A stretch of 64,000 nt of DNA from Roseivirga sp. (GCA_021404565.1 JAAWWF010000016.1:310001-374000); one strand, 5' to 3'. Positions 7,715-15,733 are shown, counted from the first letter of the stretch. A program made the numbers and translations. The notes: generated by a model not told the origin, from the sequence alone.

Positions 7715-8800
7715 ATGACCAAAGACATACATAAAAGTGAGTTTGATGATGGCACTAAGATTAAACTTGAAATCTTCAAAGAATACCTTAAGTCCTGGCT
7801 CCCTACTTTCACAAAAGGAAAACAGATTTGGTGGAGAGAAATTGATATATACGACTTTTTTGCTGGTGAGGGATTAGACGCTCAAGGGAATATGGGAAGC
7901 CCATTGATCATACTAGACGAATTAAAGGCACATCACGATGCTTTGATTGTCAATAACATAAATCTAAGAGTAATTCTGAACGAAAAACTAAAGGGAAAAT
8001 TCCAGATACTAAATTTAAATATTAACTCTTTTCAGCCAAACCCGCCTTATAAGATTATAACCTCACAAAACTCCTTTCAAGATTTCTTCGGGGATCAGTA
8101 TACACAGATGAGTCAAAGCCCTAAAATCCCTAGACTAATTATTCTGGATCAGTATGGGATCAAGGAGATAACACACGATGTTTTTCGAAAGCTAACACGA
8201 TTAGAACGAACCGATTTTATATTCTTCATTTCTTCTTCTTTTGTTAGAAGGTTTAGTGAAATGGAAGAATTCAAAAACTACATCCAAATCAACAAGGAAA
8301 AATTTGATATTTCAAGGCCTGTACACAGTCATAGGGTGGTTTTTGAATATTATAAATCTCTTCTTGACAAAAACTATCATCTTGCACCCTTCTCTATTAA
8401 GAAAGGTTCTAATGTTTACGGGCTTATATTTGGTTCCAATCATACACTTGGTTTGGAAAAGTTTTTAAAAATCGCCTGGAAGATCAATAGGAACACTGGA
8501 GACTCAAATTTCAATATTGACGAGGAAGCATTTCTTGAAACTGGTCAACTATCTCTTATCGCTGAAGAGAACAGGCCTAAAAAGCTAAATCTGTTTGAGA
8601 AATCTTTAAAAACAGCGATACTCAAGAAGGAATTGAAAACCAATACTGCAATATATAATTACTCTCTTGACCAAGGCTTTCTACCAAAGCATGCAAACGA
8701 TGTTCTTGAGGGTATGATTAAAGATGGTGATATTGAAAGTGTTAATTTCGCAACACATAATATCCATAAACTTTCACCAAGCAAATTGACTTTGAAATGA
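7715..8800 (+). CDS. tcmP: Three-Cys-motif partner protein TcmP
   Basis: A 361-aa soluble protein. The N-terminus (HKSEFDDGTKIKLEIFKEYLKSW, here cut: see residues ~5-30), the IDIYDFFAGEGLDAQG motif near residues 45-60 and the FFISSSFVRRF segment match the TcmP family, which is defined by occurring next to a three-Cys-motif protein. That partner is indeed the next gene, overlapping by 4 nt. The IYDFFAGEG loop resembles a nucleotide- or SAM-binding loop, but activity is not established for the family. The gene pair is visibly AT-richer (about 35-40% GC by hand count of sample lines) than the flanking ~50% GC genes, which suggests horizontal transfer. Confidence 0.85.
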   Translation: MTKDIHKSEFDDGTKIKLEIFKEYLKSWLPTFTKGKQIWWREIDIYDFFAGEGLDAQGNMGSPLIILDELKAHHDALIVNNINLRVILNEKLKGKFQILNLNINSFQPNPPYKIITSQNSFQDFFGDQYTQMSQSPKIPRLIILDQYGIKEITHDVFRKLTRLERTDFIFFISSSFVRRFSEMEEFKNYIQINKEKFDISRPVHSHRVVFEYYKSLLDKNYHLAPFSIKKGSNVYGLIFGSNHTLGLEKFLKIAWKINRNTGDSNFNIDEEAFLETGQLSLIAEENRPKKLNLFEKSLKTAILKKELKTNTAIYNYSLDQGFLPKHANDVLEGMIKDGDIESVNFATHNIHKLSPSKLTLK

Positions 8801-9507
8801 GCAAATCTAGTATAGAATGGACTGAAATGACTTGGAACCCTACTACAGGATGTTCCAAGATTTCGGCAGGTTGCAAGTTTTGTTATGCCGAAGGCATGTC
8901 GAAAAGACTCAAAGCTATGCGTATAGAGAAATATAAAGACGGCTTTGAGGTACGCCTACACCCTGAGAGTTTGGAGACTCCCTATACTTGGCGAAAGTCA
9001 AAAGTCGTTTTTGTTAATTCTATGAGTGACTTATTCCATCCGGAAGTTCCTCTTGAATACATTCAAAGGGTATTTACAGTAATGAATGAAAACCCCCAAC
9101 ATGTGTTTCAAGTTTTAACCAAACGGTCGGAAAGATTGCTAGAGCTACACCAGGAATTGAATTGGACACATAACATATGGATGGGAGTATCTGTTGAAGA
9201 TGAGCGTGTCATCCCGAGAATTGATGACTTACGCACAACTAACGCAAGGGTTAAATTTCTAAGTTGTGAACCCTTGATTGGTCCATTACCAAATCTGAAT
9301 CTAGAGTTTATTGATTGGGTCATTGTTGGCGGTGAAAGTGGGCACCGACCTAGACCGATGGATGAGGATTGGGTCTTAGATATTCAAGAGCAATGTGAAG
9401 AAGCCAGAGTGGCGTTCTTCTTTAAACAATGGGGAGGAAAAAATAAGAAGGCGGCTGGACGATCCCTAAAAGGAAGAACATATGACGAGATGCCTGTCAA
9501 TGCATAA
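8797..9507 (+). CDS. DUF5131 / phage Gp37-Gp68 family three-Cys-motif protein
   Basis: A 236-aa protein with SIEWTEMTWNPTTGC at the N-terminus and cysteines at 19, 26 and 29 (C-x6-C-x2-C), the radical-SAM-like three-Cys motif of this family. Other family hallmarks are VFVNSMSDLFHP (~70-81), VFQVLTKRSERL (~107-118), WMGVSVED (~128-135), FLSCEPLIGPL (~154-164) and VIVGGESGHRPRPMDEDWV (~174-192). The family is frequent in phages and mobile elements and is expected to bind a 4Fe-4S cluster; its reaction is unknown. Its ATG overlaps the TGA of tcmP (ATGA), indicating coupled expression. Confidence 0.88.
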   Translation: MSKSSIEWTEMTWNPTTGCSKISAGCKFCYAEGMSKRLKAMRIEKYKDGFEVRLHPESLETPYTWRKSKVVFVNSMSDLFHPEVPLEYIQRVFTVMNENPQHVFQVLTKRSERLLELHQELNWTHNIWMGVSVEDERVIPRIDDLRTTNARVKFLSCEPLIGPLPNLNLEFIDWVIVGGESGHRPRPMDEDWVLDIQEQCEEARVAFFFKQWGGKNKKAAGRSLKGRTYDEMPVNA

Positions 9508-9558
9508 CTAGACAATTGATAGCTAACCGAAACCTCACTTATTCGTTTGTGCTGGAGT

Positions 9559-10578
9559 ATGCGGGTATTGATTTTACTGACTTCTTTCAGCATTTGCAGC
9601 CTGGTAGCAGCACAGACTGATGTTACGGGTATTGTACTCAATGCTCACAGTATGGTCTATCATAAGGCTGAGAGTAAAACCTACATTTTCGGAGGAGCTA
9701 CTGAGAAAGAAGTAACCAATCAGCTTTTGAGTATTGATGGTGAAAAACTGAATAAAGTAGCAACGAGGGATGCTCCCCCGGGGCGAACCTTTGGTAGTAT
9801 GGTCTATGACGAAAAGGACGAATCCATTTTCCTTTTCGGTGGTAGTAAGGTCTTATTCGGAAAGAAAACTGATGTGACAAATCTGCTGAATGATACCTGG
9901 GTGTTCAAACAGGGCAAATGGGCCAGGCTTACCACAGCCCATGCTCCAAAACCAAGGGCCGAAGCAGCCATTGCCTATGACACCGAGAGAAATCGTATGG
10001 TCCTGTTCGGAGGTTATTCCATTGAGGGCACTGATTATGTGAAGCTTGGAGACACCTGGGAGTTTTACGATAATGACTGGCACCCGGTAGCCACAGAAGG
10101 GCCCTCGGCCAGGAATGGGGCGGCACTCAGCTTCGACCCCTCATTGAAAACCCTGGTACTCTTCGGGGGTTCCACTTCTGACAAAAGCTATGGACCGGCT
10201 ACAGGTGAAACCTGGACCTGGAACGGACAGCAATGGAGCAAAATGGAAATGGTACAACCGGCCAACATCTTTAACAGTGCCATGGCTTACCAGCTGCCAG
10301 AGCAAAGACTGCTCAGGTTTGGAGGCTGGAATGGCAAGGCCAGAACGGATGAAACCTGGTATTTTGAAAACAACAGCTGGACCCAACTTCAGACAAGTCA
10401 TCAACCTACTGCCCGAAACCACAGCCAGATGATCTATGACTCAGAAAACCAACAGCTCCTCCTTTTTGGTGGACACAACGGTAAACTGGTTTTCGGTGAC
10501 CTCTGGATTTTTAAAGAAAACGAATGGAAGCAGCTTATTCACACTGCCCCCAAAAAACGCCTTAAAAACCGGCACTAA
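9559..10578 (+). CDS. Secreted kelch-repeat protein
   Basis: About 339 aa. The start at ATG 9559 gives a short signal peptide ending VAAQ; a TTG 12 nt upstream is also in frame. About six kelch-like blades are visible, each ending in a FGG motif: TYIFGG, SIFLFGG, MVLFGG, LVLFGG, LLRFGG and LLLFGG, spaced about 50-60 residues, with conserved W residues (DTWVFKQGKW, DTWEFYDNDW, ETWTWNGQQW, ETWYFENNSW, DLWIFKENEW). This predicts a six-bladed beta-propeller in the periplasm or outside the cell. The ligand is unknown. Confidence 0.85.
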   Translation: MRVLILLTSFSICSLVAAQTDVTGIVLNAHSMVYHKAESKTYIFGGATEKEVTNQLLSIDGEKLNKVATRDAPPGRTFGSMVYDEKDESIFLFGGSKVLFGKKTDVTNLLNDTWVFKQGKWARLTTAHAPKPRAEAAIAYDTERNRMVLFGGYSIEGTDYVKLGDTWEFYDNDWHPVATEGPSARNGAALSFDPSLKTLVLFGGSTSDKSYGPATGETWTWNGQQWSKMEMVQPANIFNSAMAYQLPEQRLLRFGGWNGKARTDETWYFENNSWTQLQTSHQPTARNHSQMIYDSENQQLLLFGGHNGKLVFGDLWIFKENEWKQLIHTAPKKRLKNRH

Positions 10579-10601
10579 TCAATAGATTTTAACCCCACCG
10601 G

Positions 10602-11159
10602 TTATTTCGATCGGGTCAGATTCATCTCCATGACCGGAAATTCCTGACCACCTGGTAGTACGAAGGCTCCCTTTTCATGCCAGCTATCTCCGTCAATAGT
10701 GGTGGTATACTCTATTCTACCACCCTGAACATCAAAACCCCAGACAAATTTGAGACTACCACTTACGCTGGCCTTAGCCAGGGTAGTGTTTCCATCTTGC
10801 AAAAAGGATTTCATTTCATAGGTGCTCTTCTCATTGTTGAAGTATATGACTCCGAAAGAATGAAAGCCTACTTTGCCACTAGCCTTGTCCTTTCCGATGC
10901 CTTCCGCCATCATTACCAGGCCATCCAGTTTCCACTGAATATTCTCTTCCACGGTAAAGGTAGTTCGCTGTCTACTTTCATCCATTGACCAGCCTTCACC
11001 GGTCCATTTCCCCATCCAGACAGCAAGTGGTTTCATCTTTTCCTTGTTCACCGTACCTGTTTGCGCATTGAGGCTATTGTGAAGCAGTGCGCCAAAGGCC
11101 ACCGTAACGATGATAAAAAGGACCTTCCAAATTTTATTCTTAGTTGTATCTGTGTTCAT
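10602..11159 (-). CDS. DUF1579-like secreted lipocalin-type protein
   Basis: About 185 aa from ATG at 11159; an in-frame extension to 11216 would cross the operator-like palindrome. A signal or membrane anchor at residues ~9-32 ends LNAQ. The mature part KPLAVWMGKWTGEGWSMD, with later GFHSFGVIYFNNEKSTYEM and WHEKGAFV, resembles the DUF1579/lipocalin-like beta-barrel proteins that assess a small hydrophobic ligand; function unknown. It is downstream on the same strand of the winged-helix regulator gene and has the same 17-bp palindrome in its leader as the regulator operon, so it is probably a target. Confidence 0.65.
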   Translation of the reverse strand: MNTDTTKNKIWKVLFIIVTVAFGALLHNSLNAQTGTVNKEKMKPLAVWMGKWTGEGWSMDESRQRTTFTVEENIQWKLDGLVMMAEGIGKDKASGKVGFHSFGVIYFNNEKSTYEMKSFLQDGNTTLAKASVSGSLKFVWGFDVQGGRIEYTTTIDGDSWHEKGAFVLPGGQEFPVMEMNLTRSK

Positions 11160-11197
11160 AATATGTGAGTTTGTTTGAATTTCAATTGTTGTAAACA

Positions 11198-11214
11198 AGT
11201 TTATTTTATAAACC
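11198..11214. promoter_or_regulatory. Palindromic operator copy 1
   Basis: The 17-mer AGTTTATTTTATAAACC contains the perfect interrupted palindrome GTTTAT-TTT-ATAAAC. It lies about 40 nt upstream of the DUF1579-like gene and an identical copy lies just upstream of the regulator operon at 12117. The shared site and the intervening winged-helix gene suggest this is that regulator's binding site. Confidence 0.6.
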
Positions 11215-11229
11215 ATATATATAAAAAAA

Positions 11230-11517
11230 TTATGGCTTTAGGTACTGCTGAATGCTCTTCACATAGCTTTCGAAAGCATCCAACCCTGCTTGGGTCACTT
11301 TGCAGGTCGTTTTAGGTTTTTTGCCTTCAAAATGCTTGTTCACATCAATATAACCTGCTGTGGAGAGCTTATCGAGTTGTACACTGAGATTGCCCGCAGT
11401 GGCTCCCGTTTGCTCTTTTATGTACACAAAATCGGCACTTTCTACACTGATAAGCAGAGACATTACCGCCAAACGTAGTTGTGAGTGAAGTAACGGATCG
11501 AGTGCCTTAAACGCCAT
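11230..11517 (-). CDS. Winged-helix transcriptional regulator
   Basis: A 95-aa protein consisting of one winged helix-turn-helix domain: LDPLLHSQLRLAVMSLLI, YIKEQTGATAGNLSVQLDKL (recognition helix region), GYIDVNKHFEGKKPKTTCKVT (wing) and a C-terminal helix. This is the short single-domain family of PadR/MarR-like regulators common in Bacteroidota, which act as dimers and are usually encoded with a membrane protein. It overlaps the upstream membrane-protein gene by 11 nt. Autoregulation through the palindromes at 11198 and 12117 is inferred. No effector domain is visible. Confidence 0.8.
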   Translation of the reverse strand: MAFKALDPLLHSQLRLAVMSLLISVESADFVYIKEQTGATAGNLSVQLDKLSTAGYIDVNKHFEGKKPKTTCKVTQAGLDAFESYVKSIQQYLKP

Positions 11518-12088
11518 GCGACTTTAAATTGTGTTTCATCATATACCCGGGAAGCAAATACCCCACCGCTACGCCCAGTCCCATCAAAAGCATTTGATAA
11601 TTCTCTGGTTGCCTGAAAGCAATAATCGACAATACCCAAAAGGCAATTGCCCCAAATTGCAGCGGTTTAAAATTCATCATAGCCCCAGATACTACCGTGC
11701 CAATTCCTGCCAAAAGCAGTATAAACGGAACTACCTGCCAGTTGATGATCTCTCCGTTGAAAATGATCGTAAACATAGCCATTCCTAAAGAGAACCAGAG
11801 CCAGCCGTACATTTTATCCGCATAGTTTCTCACAACCGTAGTCTTGTCTTGCCTCGCGCCCTTAATGGCCGAAATGATACCTCCTACTATAGTCATTGAC
11901 CAGCCGATATGAGGGTATTCGAAATCGGTATAGGTGCCCAGGTAAAAGTGAGCTAAGCTGGCAACCAGGCAGATCCATCCCCAGAGTAAAAAGAAGAAAC
12001 TGTTGTCGGTATACCGCTTACGCGCCTTACCAATCATAGTCTGGATGAGATCCAGGCTTTCTTCGGGTGATATTTCCTTGTCTTCCAT
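11507..12088 (-). CDS. Membrane protein co-encoded with winged-helix regulator
   Basis: A 193-aa protein with an N-terminal cytoplasmic helix (EESLDLIQTMIGKARKRY) and about six membrane segments (residues ~30-50, 62-78, 95-112, 118-138, 143-160, 165-182). This matches the unnamed membrane partner usually found with the short winged-helix regulators of Bacteroidota. It may sense an envelope signal, but this is inference. Start ATG at 12088; a palindromic site lies 29 nt upstream of it. Confidence 0.7.
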   Translation of the reverse strand: MEDKEISPEESLDLIQTMIGKARKRYTDNSFFFLLWGWICLVASLAHFYLGTYTDFEYPHIGWSMTIVGGIISAIKGARQDKTTVVRNYADKMYGWLWFSLGMAMFTIIFNGEIINWQVVPFILLLAGIGTVVSGAMMNFKPLQFGAIAFWVLSIIAFRQPENYQMLLMGLGVAVGYLLPGYMMKHNLKSHGV

Positions 12089-12116
12089 TTTCGTAATTTT
12101 ATCTCAATTATAAAGT

Positions 12117-12133
12117 AGTTTATTTTATAAACC
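12117..12133. promoter_or_regulatory. Palindromic operator copy 2
   Basis: Identical 17-mer to the site at 11198 (AGTTTATTTTATAAACC), 29 nt upstream of the membrane-protein/regulator operon start. Position overlaps where a -7 promoter element would be expected, which fits repression. Confidence 0.6.
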
Positions 12134-12287
12134 TAATTATTGATACGCTTCCGATTATCGAAGGTTACAGTTCATTCATCGAAATAGCTACAGATGTATG
12201 TATATAAGCAGCATATTAGTATAGACATACTAGTTGAATAGACTCACCACCCTGTCCAGCTAGTGCATCCTTTAAACAGGAAGTGTT

Positions 12288-12776
12288 ATGGAACTAAAAT
12301 ACAAACTACTGCTATCAGCGCTTGTCGTCTGCACATTGATGGGCTGTTCTTCAACCGTGAACACCCCATTGGTGTCAGACAGTTTTCCAAATTTTGACAT
12401 CACCGGTCAATGGGCCATTCTGGGTGATGATACCTGGAAAAACGAAATTATGTTTGATTTCAGACAACCGGACAGTCTATACTATGAACTGAAAGTTTGG
12501 GGCAATGAGGCCGAAATAGAGAACATCATGATCGGTCAGAGTCAGTTCATCTTTTCATACATAATGAACGGAAATCAAACTTTCAGCGTATTGGGAACAA
12601 TTCTAGCGAACGACCAGATCAAGCTGTCCCGCACCAGAACTTCACTTAATGGCTTTCAGCCCCTGGGTAAGCTTGGAGAGAAGGTTTATTACCTGCAAAA
12701 AATACATGAGGGAGAGCCTTATATGTTGACAAAAGCACCTACGGGTACAGGACGAAGTTCTATCAGGCGCTATTAA
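12288..12776 (+). CDS. Hypothetical lipoprotein
   Basis: A 162-aa protein with a lipoprotein signal ending LMGC (Cys20). The mature part is beta-rich, with FDITGQWAILGDDTW and later SFIFSYIMNG-type strands, like a small lipocalin-like fold; I do not recognise the family. It stands alone on the plus strand and is followed by a hairpin terminator at 12828. Confidence 0.6.
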   Translation: MELKYKLLLSALVVCTLMGCSSTVNTPLVSDSFPNFDITGQWAILGDDTWKNEIMFDFRQPDSLYYELKVWGNEAEIENIMIGQSQFIFSYIMNGNQTFSVLGTILANDQIKLSRTRTSLNGFQPLGKLGEKVYYLQKIHEGEPYMLTKAPTGTGRSSIRRY

Positions 12777-12827
12777 AAGAAATTCATGAGTGTACAATTA
12801 CCATGTCGCAATGGTGTTAGGTTTAGA

Positions 12828-12850
12828 GGGCTGCCAACGGGTAGCCCTTT
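12828..12850 (+). terminator. Rho-independent terminator
   Basis: GGGCTGCC (12828-12835), loop AACG, GGTAGCCC (12840-12847) followed by TTT. One G-T wobble in an 8-bp stem. It lies 51 nt after the lipoprotein stop. Confidence 0.6.
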
Positions 12851-12904
12851 ATGTTTTTAATAACCTCGAATGATCTGGGAAAATCAGGAGACCACCCTGT
12901 GTTA

Positions 12905-12935
12905 TTCGTCCGACCACTTTCAGTGGTCGGACGAA
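12905..12935. terminator. Perfect 14-bp hairpin between convergent genes
   Basis: TTCGTCCGACCACT (12905-12918), 3-nt loop TTC, and the exact reverse complement (12922-12935). It lies 9 nt past the stop of the minus-strand CPBP gene and beyond the plus-strand terminator. There is no T-run on either side, so a terminator or an mRNA 3'-end stabilising hairpin are both possible. Confidence 0.5.
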
Positions 12936-12944
12936 GGCATCCCT

Positions 12945-13709
12945 CTAATTAAAAGCGCCAATGGCGATATCCATCAGGTAGTGAATTACTCCCAGCCAGA
13001 TTACGTCCCTCGATTTGTGACTGGTATACAGAATCAGGCAGGTGACGCCAAAAGTCACTGCTGAATAGGCTAGAATCTCCGGTACTGCAGTGCCGCTTCC
13101 AATCGATCTGGGCAAATGAGCCAGCGCAAAAAGTATGGAAGGAATCAGGATGGCCCATTTCTTCCCTATTGACCAATTGAGCCTCACAAATAGAAAGGCT
13201 ATGGCTACGCCTTCCAGAAAAACTGCCGGAAAGTTGCGGAGGTTTTTGAGCAGAAAGGCCTCGGAAAAGACCCTGCCGAACTGATTTTCTCCACTGGCCA
13301 CCAGATAGAAAACCAGTATTCCCAAAAGTGAAGCCAACAGACCAAAGATCAGCTTCAGTCCCAATTTTCTCGGTGATACAAAAATAGTGTTGCTGGACTG
13401 TCTCCTTAGATAAAGTGTTATGAAAATGGGTGAAAAGATGATCAGGTTGTTGAGCATCCAAAGCAAGGCATCTACATAACCGTTACTCGAATTGGGCAGT
13501 AGTAGCCCCAGTGAATAGAGCTGTCCCATCAGTATAATGCCAACGCAAGCGCCAAAAGCGATAAGAAGATCTTTGTATTTGGTACTTGGTTTTTCAATGA
13601 CCGCTACGGGCCACCAGGTGGGGCTGAGCTTGTACATACCCAACCAAACAACACAAGCAGAGGCATAGGCCGCAATAATGGCCAGAAAGAAAGTGAATGA
13701 TGTTTCCAT
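12945..13709 (-). CDS. CPBP-type (Abi/CAAX-like) intramembrane protein, copy A
   Basis: A 254-aa protein with about seven to eight membrane segments. The CPBP motifs are visible in degenerate form: motif 1 is FLEGVAIAFLFVRL, in which the usual Glu-Glu pair is Glu-Gly; motif 2 is LFALAHL (FxxxH); motif 3 is IHYLMD (HxxxD/N). CPBP proteins are intramembrane glutamate proteases or bacteriocin-immunity proteins; loss of the second Glu makes activity uncertain. It is closely similar throughout to the next gene (13751-14518), 41 nt away, so the two arose by tandem duplication. Confidence 0.75.
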   Translation of the reverse strand: METSFTFFLAIIAAYASACVVWLGMYKLSPTWWPVAVIEKPSTKYKDLLIAFGACVGIILMGQLYSLGLLLPNSSNGYVDALLWMLNNLIIFSPIFITLYLRRQSSNTIFVSPRKLGLKLIFGLLASLLGILVFYLVASGENQFGRVFSEAFLLKNLRNFPAVFLEGVAIAFLFVRLNWSIGKKWAILIPSILFALAHLPRSIGSGTAVPEILAYSAVTFGVTCLILYTSHKSRDVIWLGVIHYLMDIAIGAFN

Positions 13710-13750
13710 AATTATTGAGTTTTAAGAGTTTTCCAATTGTCAATGAGGGC

Positions 13751-14518
13751 TCAGGAACCGAACGTGACGATCGCCTGATTCATAAGAAAATGAATGATTC
13801 CGAGCCAGATAATATCTTTGGACTTGTGAGTAGTGTACAGCACCAGCATGGTGGTACTTGTGGTAACTAGAAAGTAAGGCAATACCAAGGTGAACCAATC
13901 ACCGCTCTCACTCCAGGTAGCCAGATGTGAAAGCCCAAACAGTACAGAAGGAATGATAATGGCCCATTTCAATCCTATGGTCCAGCTGAGGCGAACAAAG
14001 AGAAATGCCACCGCAACCCCTTCCAGAAAAACTGCCGGAAAGTTTCGAAGCCTGCTAAGCTGTGCTGAATCAGCAAACACCTGATAAAAGGCCTTCTCAC
14101 TACCACTCATCAGGTAAAAGAGGTACATGGCTACCACCGAAACTCCCAACCCGAAAAGGATCTTGACAGCTACCTTCTTTACTGATAAAAAGACCGTATT
14201 TACCGACTGCTTTCTGAAATAAAGCACGATAAAAACCGGTGAGAAAATCAGAACGTTGTTGAGTATCCATGAGCCCGAGGCCAGGTATTCATTCTTAGGT
14301 TCTGGTATCAACCATCCTTGTTGATAGATTTGTCCAATGGCCAGAATACCGACCACAGCCAGAATGGTGGGCAAGATATCTTTGTAGCGGGCCTCTGGCT
14401 GGGTAATCGAAACCGATGGCCAGAATGCCGGATAGTATTTGTTCAATGCCAGCCAAATACCACAAGCTGATCCATAGGCCAATACTATGGCCAGGAAAGG
14501 AAAGAGTGAAGCAGTCAT
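13751..14518 (-). CDS. CPBP-type (Abi/CAAX-like) intramembrane protein, copy B
   Basis: A 255-aa paralogue of the 12945-13709 protein, sharing RNFPAVFLEGVA, AFLFVRL, IIPSVLFGLSHL and HKSKDIIWLGIIHFLMN. Motif 1 again has Glu-Gly in place of Glu-Glu, so the change predates the duplication; motif 2 is FGLSH and motif 3 HFLMN. Located 2 nt downstream of the DUF5694-like gene on the same strand, so it is almost certainly co-transcribed with it. Immunity, peptide processing or membrane-stress roles are possible; none is shown by sequence. Confidence 0.75.
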   Translation of the reverse strand: MTASLFPFLAIVLAYGSACGIWLALNKYYPAFWPSVSITQPEARYKDILPTILAVVGILAIGQIYQQGWLIPEPKNEYLASGSWILNNVLIFSPVFIVLYFRKQSVNTVFLSVKKVAVKILFGLGVSVVAMYLFYLMSGSEKAFYQVFADSAQLSRLRNFPAVFLEGVAVAFLFVRLSWTIGLKWAIIIPSVLFGLSHLATWSESGDWFTLVLPYFLVTTSTTMLVLYTTHKSKDIIWLGIIHFLMNQAIVTFGS

Positions 14519-14520
14519 AC

Positions 14521-15567
14521 TTATTGAGGGTTTGGAGCCTGATGATTTTGAACTGACAACTCATGATACATCACCACCTTTACTTCCGCATGCTGCGCCA
14601 GATAGCGTTTTATAAAGGGTAGGTGAAAGGCTCCGAAAACAGCCATCACGCGATCAGCCTCTGATTCTCGGGCAGCAGCTAATATTCTTTCTGCCATTAC
14701 CTTGTTTCTGAACTCCCAAAGCTCAACAGCTTTGCGCAGGTTTTTGCTTTTTAAAAAGCGACTGGAATTGTCAATCAGATCGAGATACAGTTCTTGTTGC
14801 TCTTCTGAGTTAATCCAGTCCATCAGCCTACCTTCCTGCTCAGCCAACAGCATATCCTGCTGCATCTTCTTAGTCAGTTTTTTCAGTTTGAAGATTTTGA
14901 GGTTAAAGAGAGTGCCAATAGCCGCCTTTTTGGTCCTTTTCAAAAACTCCACTTCATCGGCCCTGTAGTCGATATTGTGAAAAGAGAGAATACCGAGTTC
15001 ATCGGCCACTGGATAGACGATATTACCATATTCACCCTTTGCTTCTCTTTTGGCTATCCGGCTATGGATGGAGTCCAGTGCAAATGTTGATATTACAGAC
15101 TCGATACCTGCTTTACTTTCCAATTTGTTCAGGCCCTTATCAAGGACGAAATAATGATAGTAAGCATTCCAAAAATCGTGATTGGCGTAGAGATGATTCG
15201 CTAACTCTGATCTTAGTTTGAGATCATTTGGCCGGGACTTCAAATCTGACATCAGCCGACCAATGTGCTTATCCAGATTATAGGTGTCAATCCCTTTTTC
15301 AGTTCTTATGCGATCAGCCACTTCCATCTGCCGAGATCGTACCTCCCTGAGGCTTGCTGCATCAGTGACCGGCACTGATTCAATACAAATAATATCGGGA
15401 CGGTAACCGACCAGTCGGGATTTGATCTGTTCAAAGTTCTGTCGCTCCTTTAAAGAGTCCGTGAATACATGCTGCGTACCTACAAGCAAAATTTCAACCT
15501 CCTGCTCACGGGCATATCCTATAGTTGTGATCAGGAGGAGAATTAATGTGAGAAATCGTGTTTTCAT
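14521..15567 (-). CDS. DUF5694-type TraB/TIKI-like exported protein
   Basis: About 348 aa from ATG at 15567, which gives a signal peptide MKTRFLTLILLLITTIGYA; a longer in-frame start at 15588 exists. ILLVGTQHVF at the N-terminus of the mature part and a late AVFGAFHLPFIKRYL are the paired GTxH/GAxH-type motifs of the TIKI/TraB/EreA-like superfamily, some of which are metalloproteases or esterases. The middle (residues ~80-290) is helical. It heads a three-gene unit with two CPBP-type proteins, and its upstream region holds four LytTR-like repeats. Confidence 0.7.
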   Translation of the reverse strand: MKTRFLTLILLLITTIGYAREQEVEILLVGTQHVFTDSLKERQNFEQIKSRLVGYRPDIICIESVPVTDAASLREVRSRQMEVADRIRTEKGIDTYNLDKHIGRLMSDLKSRPNDLKLRSELANHLYANHDFWNAYYHYFVLDKGLNKLESKAGIESVISTFALDSIHSRIAKREAKGEYGNIVYPVADELGILSFHNIDYRADEVEFLKRTKKAAIGTLFNLKIFKLKKLTKKMQQDMLLAEQEGRLMDWINSEEQQELYLDLIDNSSRFLKSKNLRKAVELWEFRNKVMAERILAAARESEADRVMAVFGAFHLPFIKRYLAQHAEVKVVMYHELSVQNHQAPNPQ

Positions 15568-15620
15568 AATTGAGTTTTTTTGTCCCAATTAACTCCTGTG
15601 GATTGACATGAAATGAGACA

Positions 15621-15711
15621 TTTGTCCGAAACCCGGTATGTAATGTCCCAATCCGGTGATTTCAGAGGGGTTTGAATGTCTGAATCCCCTATATTGATGT
15701 CCGAAATCGAA
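15621..15711. promoter_or_regulatory. Four phased LytTR-type direct repeats
   Basis: Four copies of a motif close to ATGTCCGAATCC begin (at the TGTC core) at 15623, 15644, 15677 and 15698: TTGTCCGAAACCC, ATGTCCCAATCCG, ATGTCTGAATCCC and ATGTCCGAAATCG. Core-to-core spacing is 21, 33 and 21 bp, two pairs each on one DNA face. Direct repeats about 21 bp apart are the usual binding arrangement for LytTR domains, and the divergent gene encodes a LytTR protein, so this is probably its operator controlling both directions. Confidence 0.65.
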
Positions 15712-15733
15712 TGTGATTTTATACCAATTCTGC

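Noticed and set aside
12870-13064. A 64-codon plus-strand frame
   Set aside because: Spans the perfect hairpin and the 3' end of the CPBP gene; composition not protein-like.
12945-14518. Active CAAX prenyl proteases
   Set aside because: The motif-1 Glu pair is Glu-Gly in both copies, so an active-protease call is not supported.
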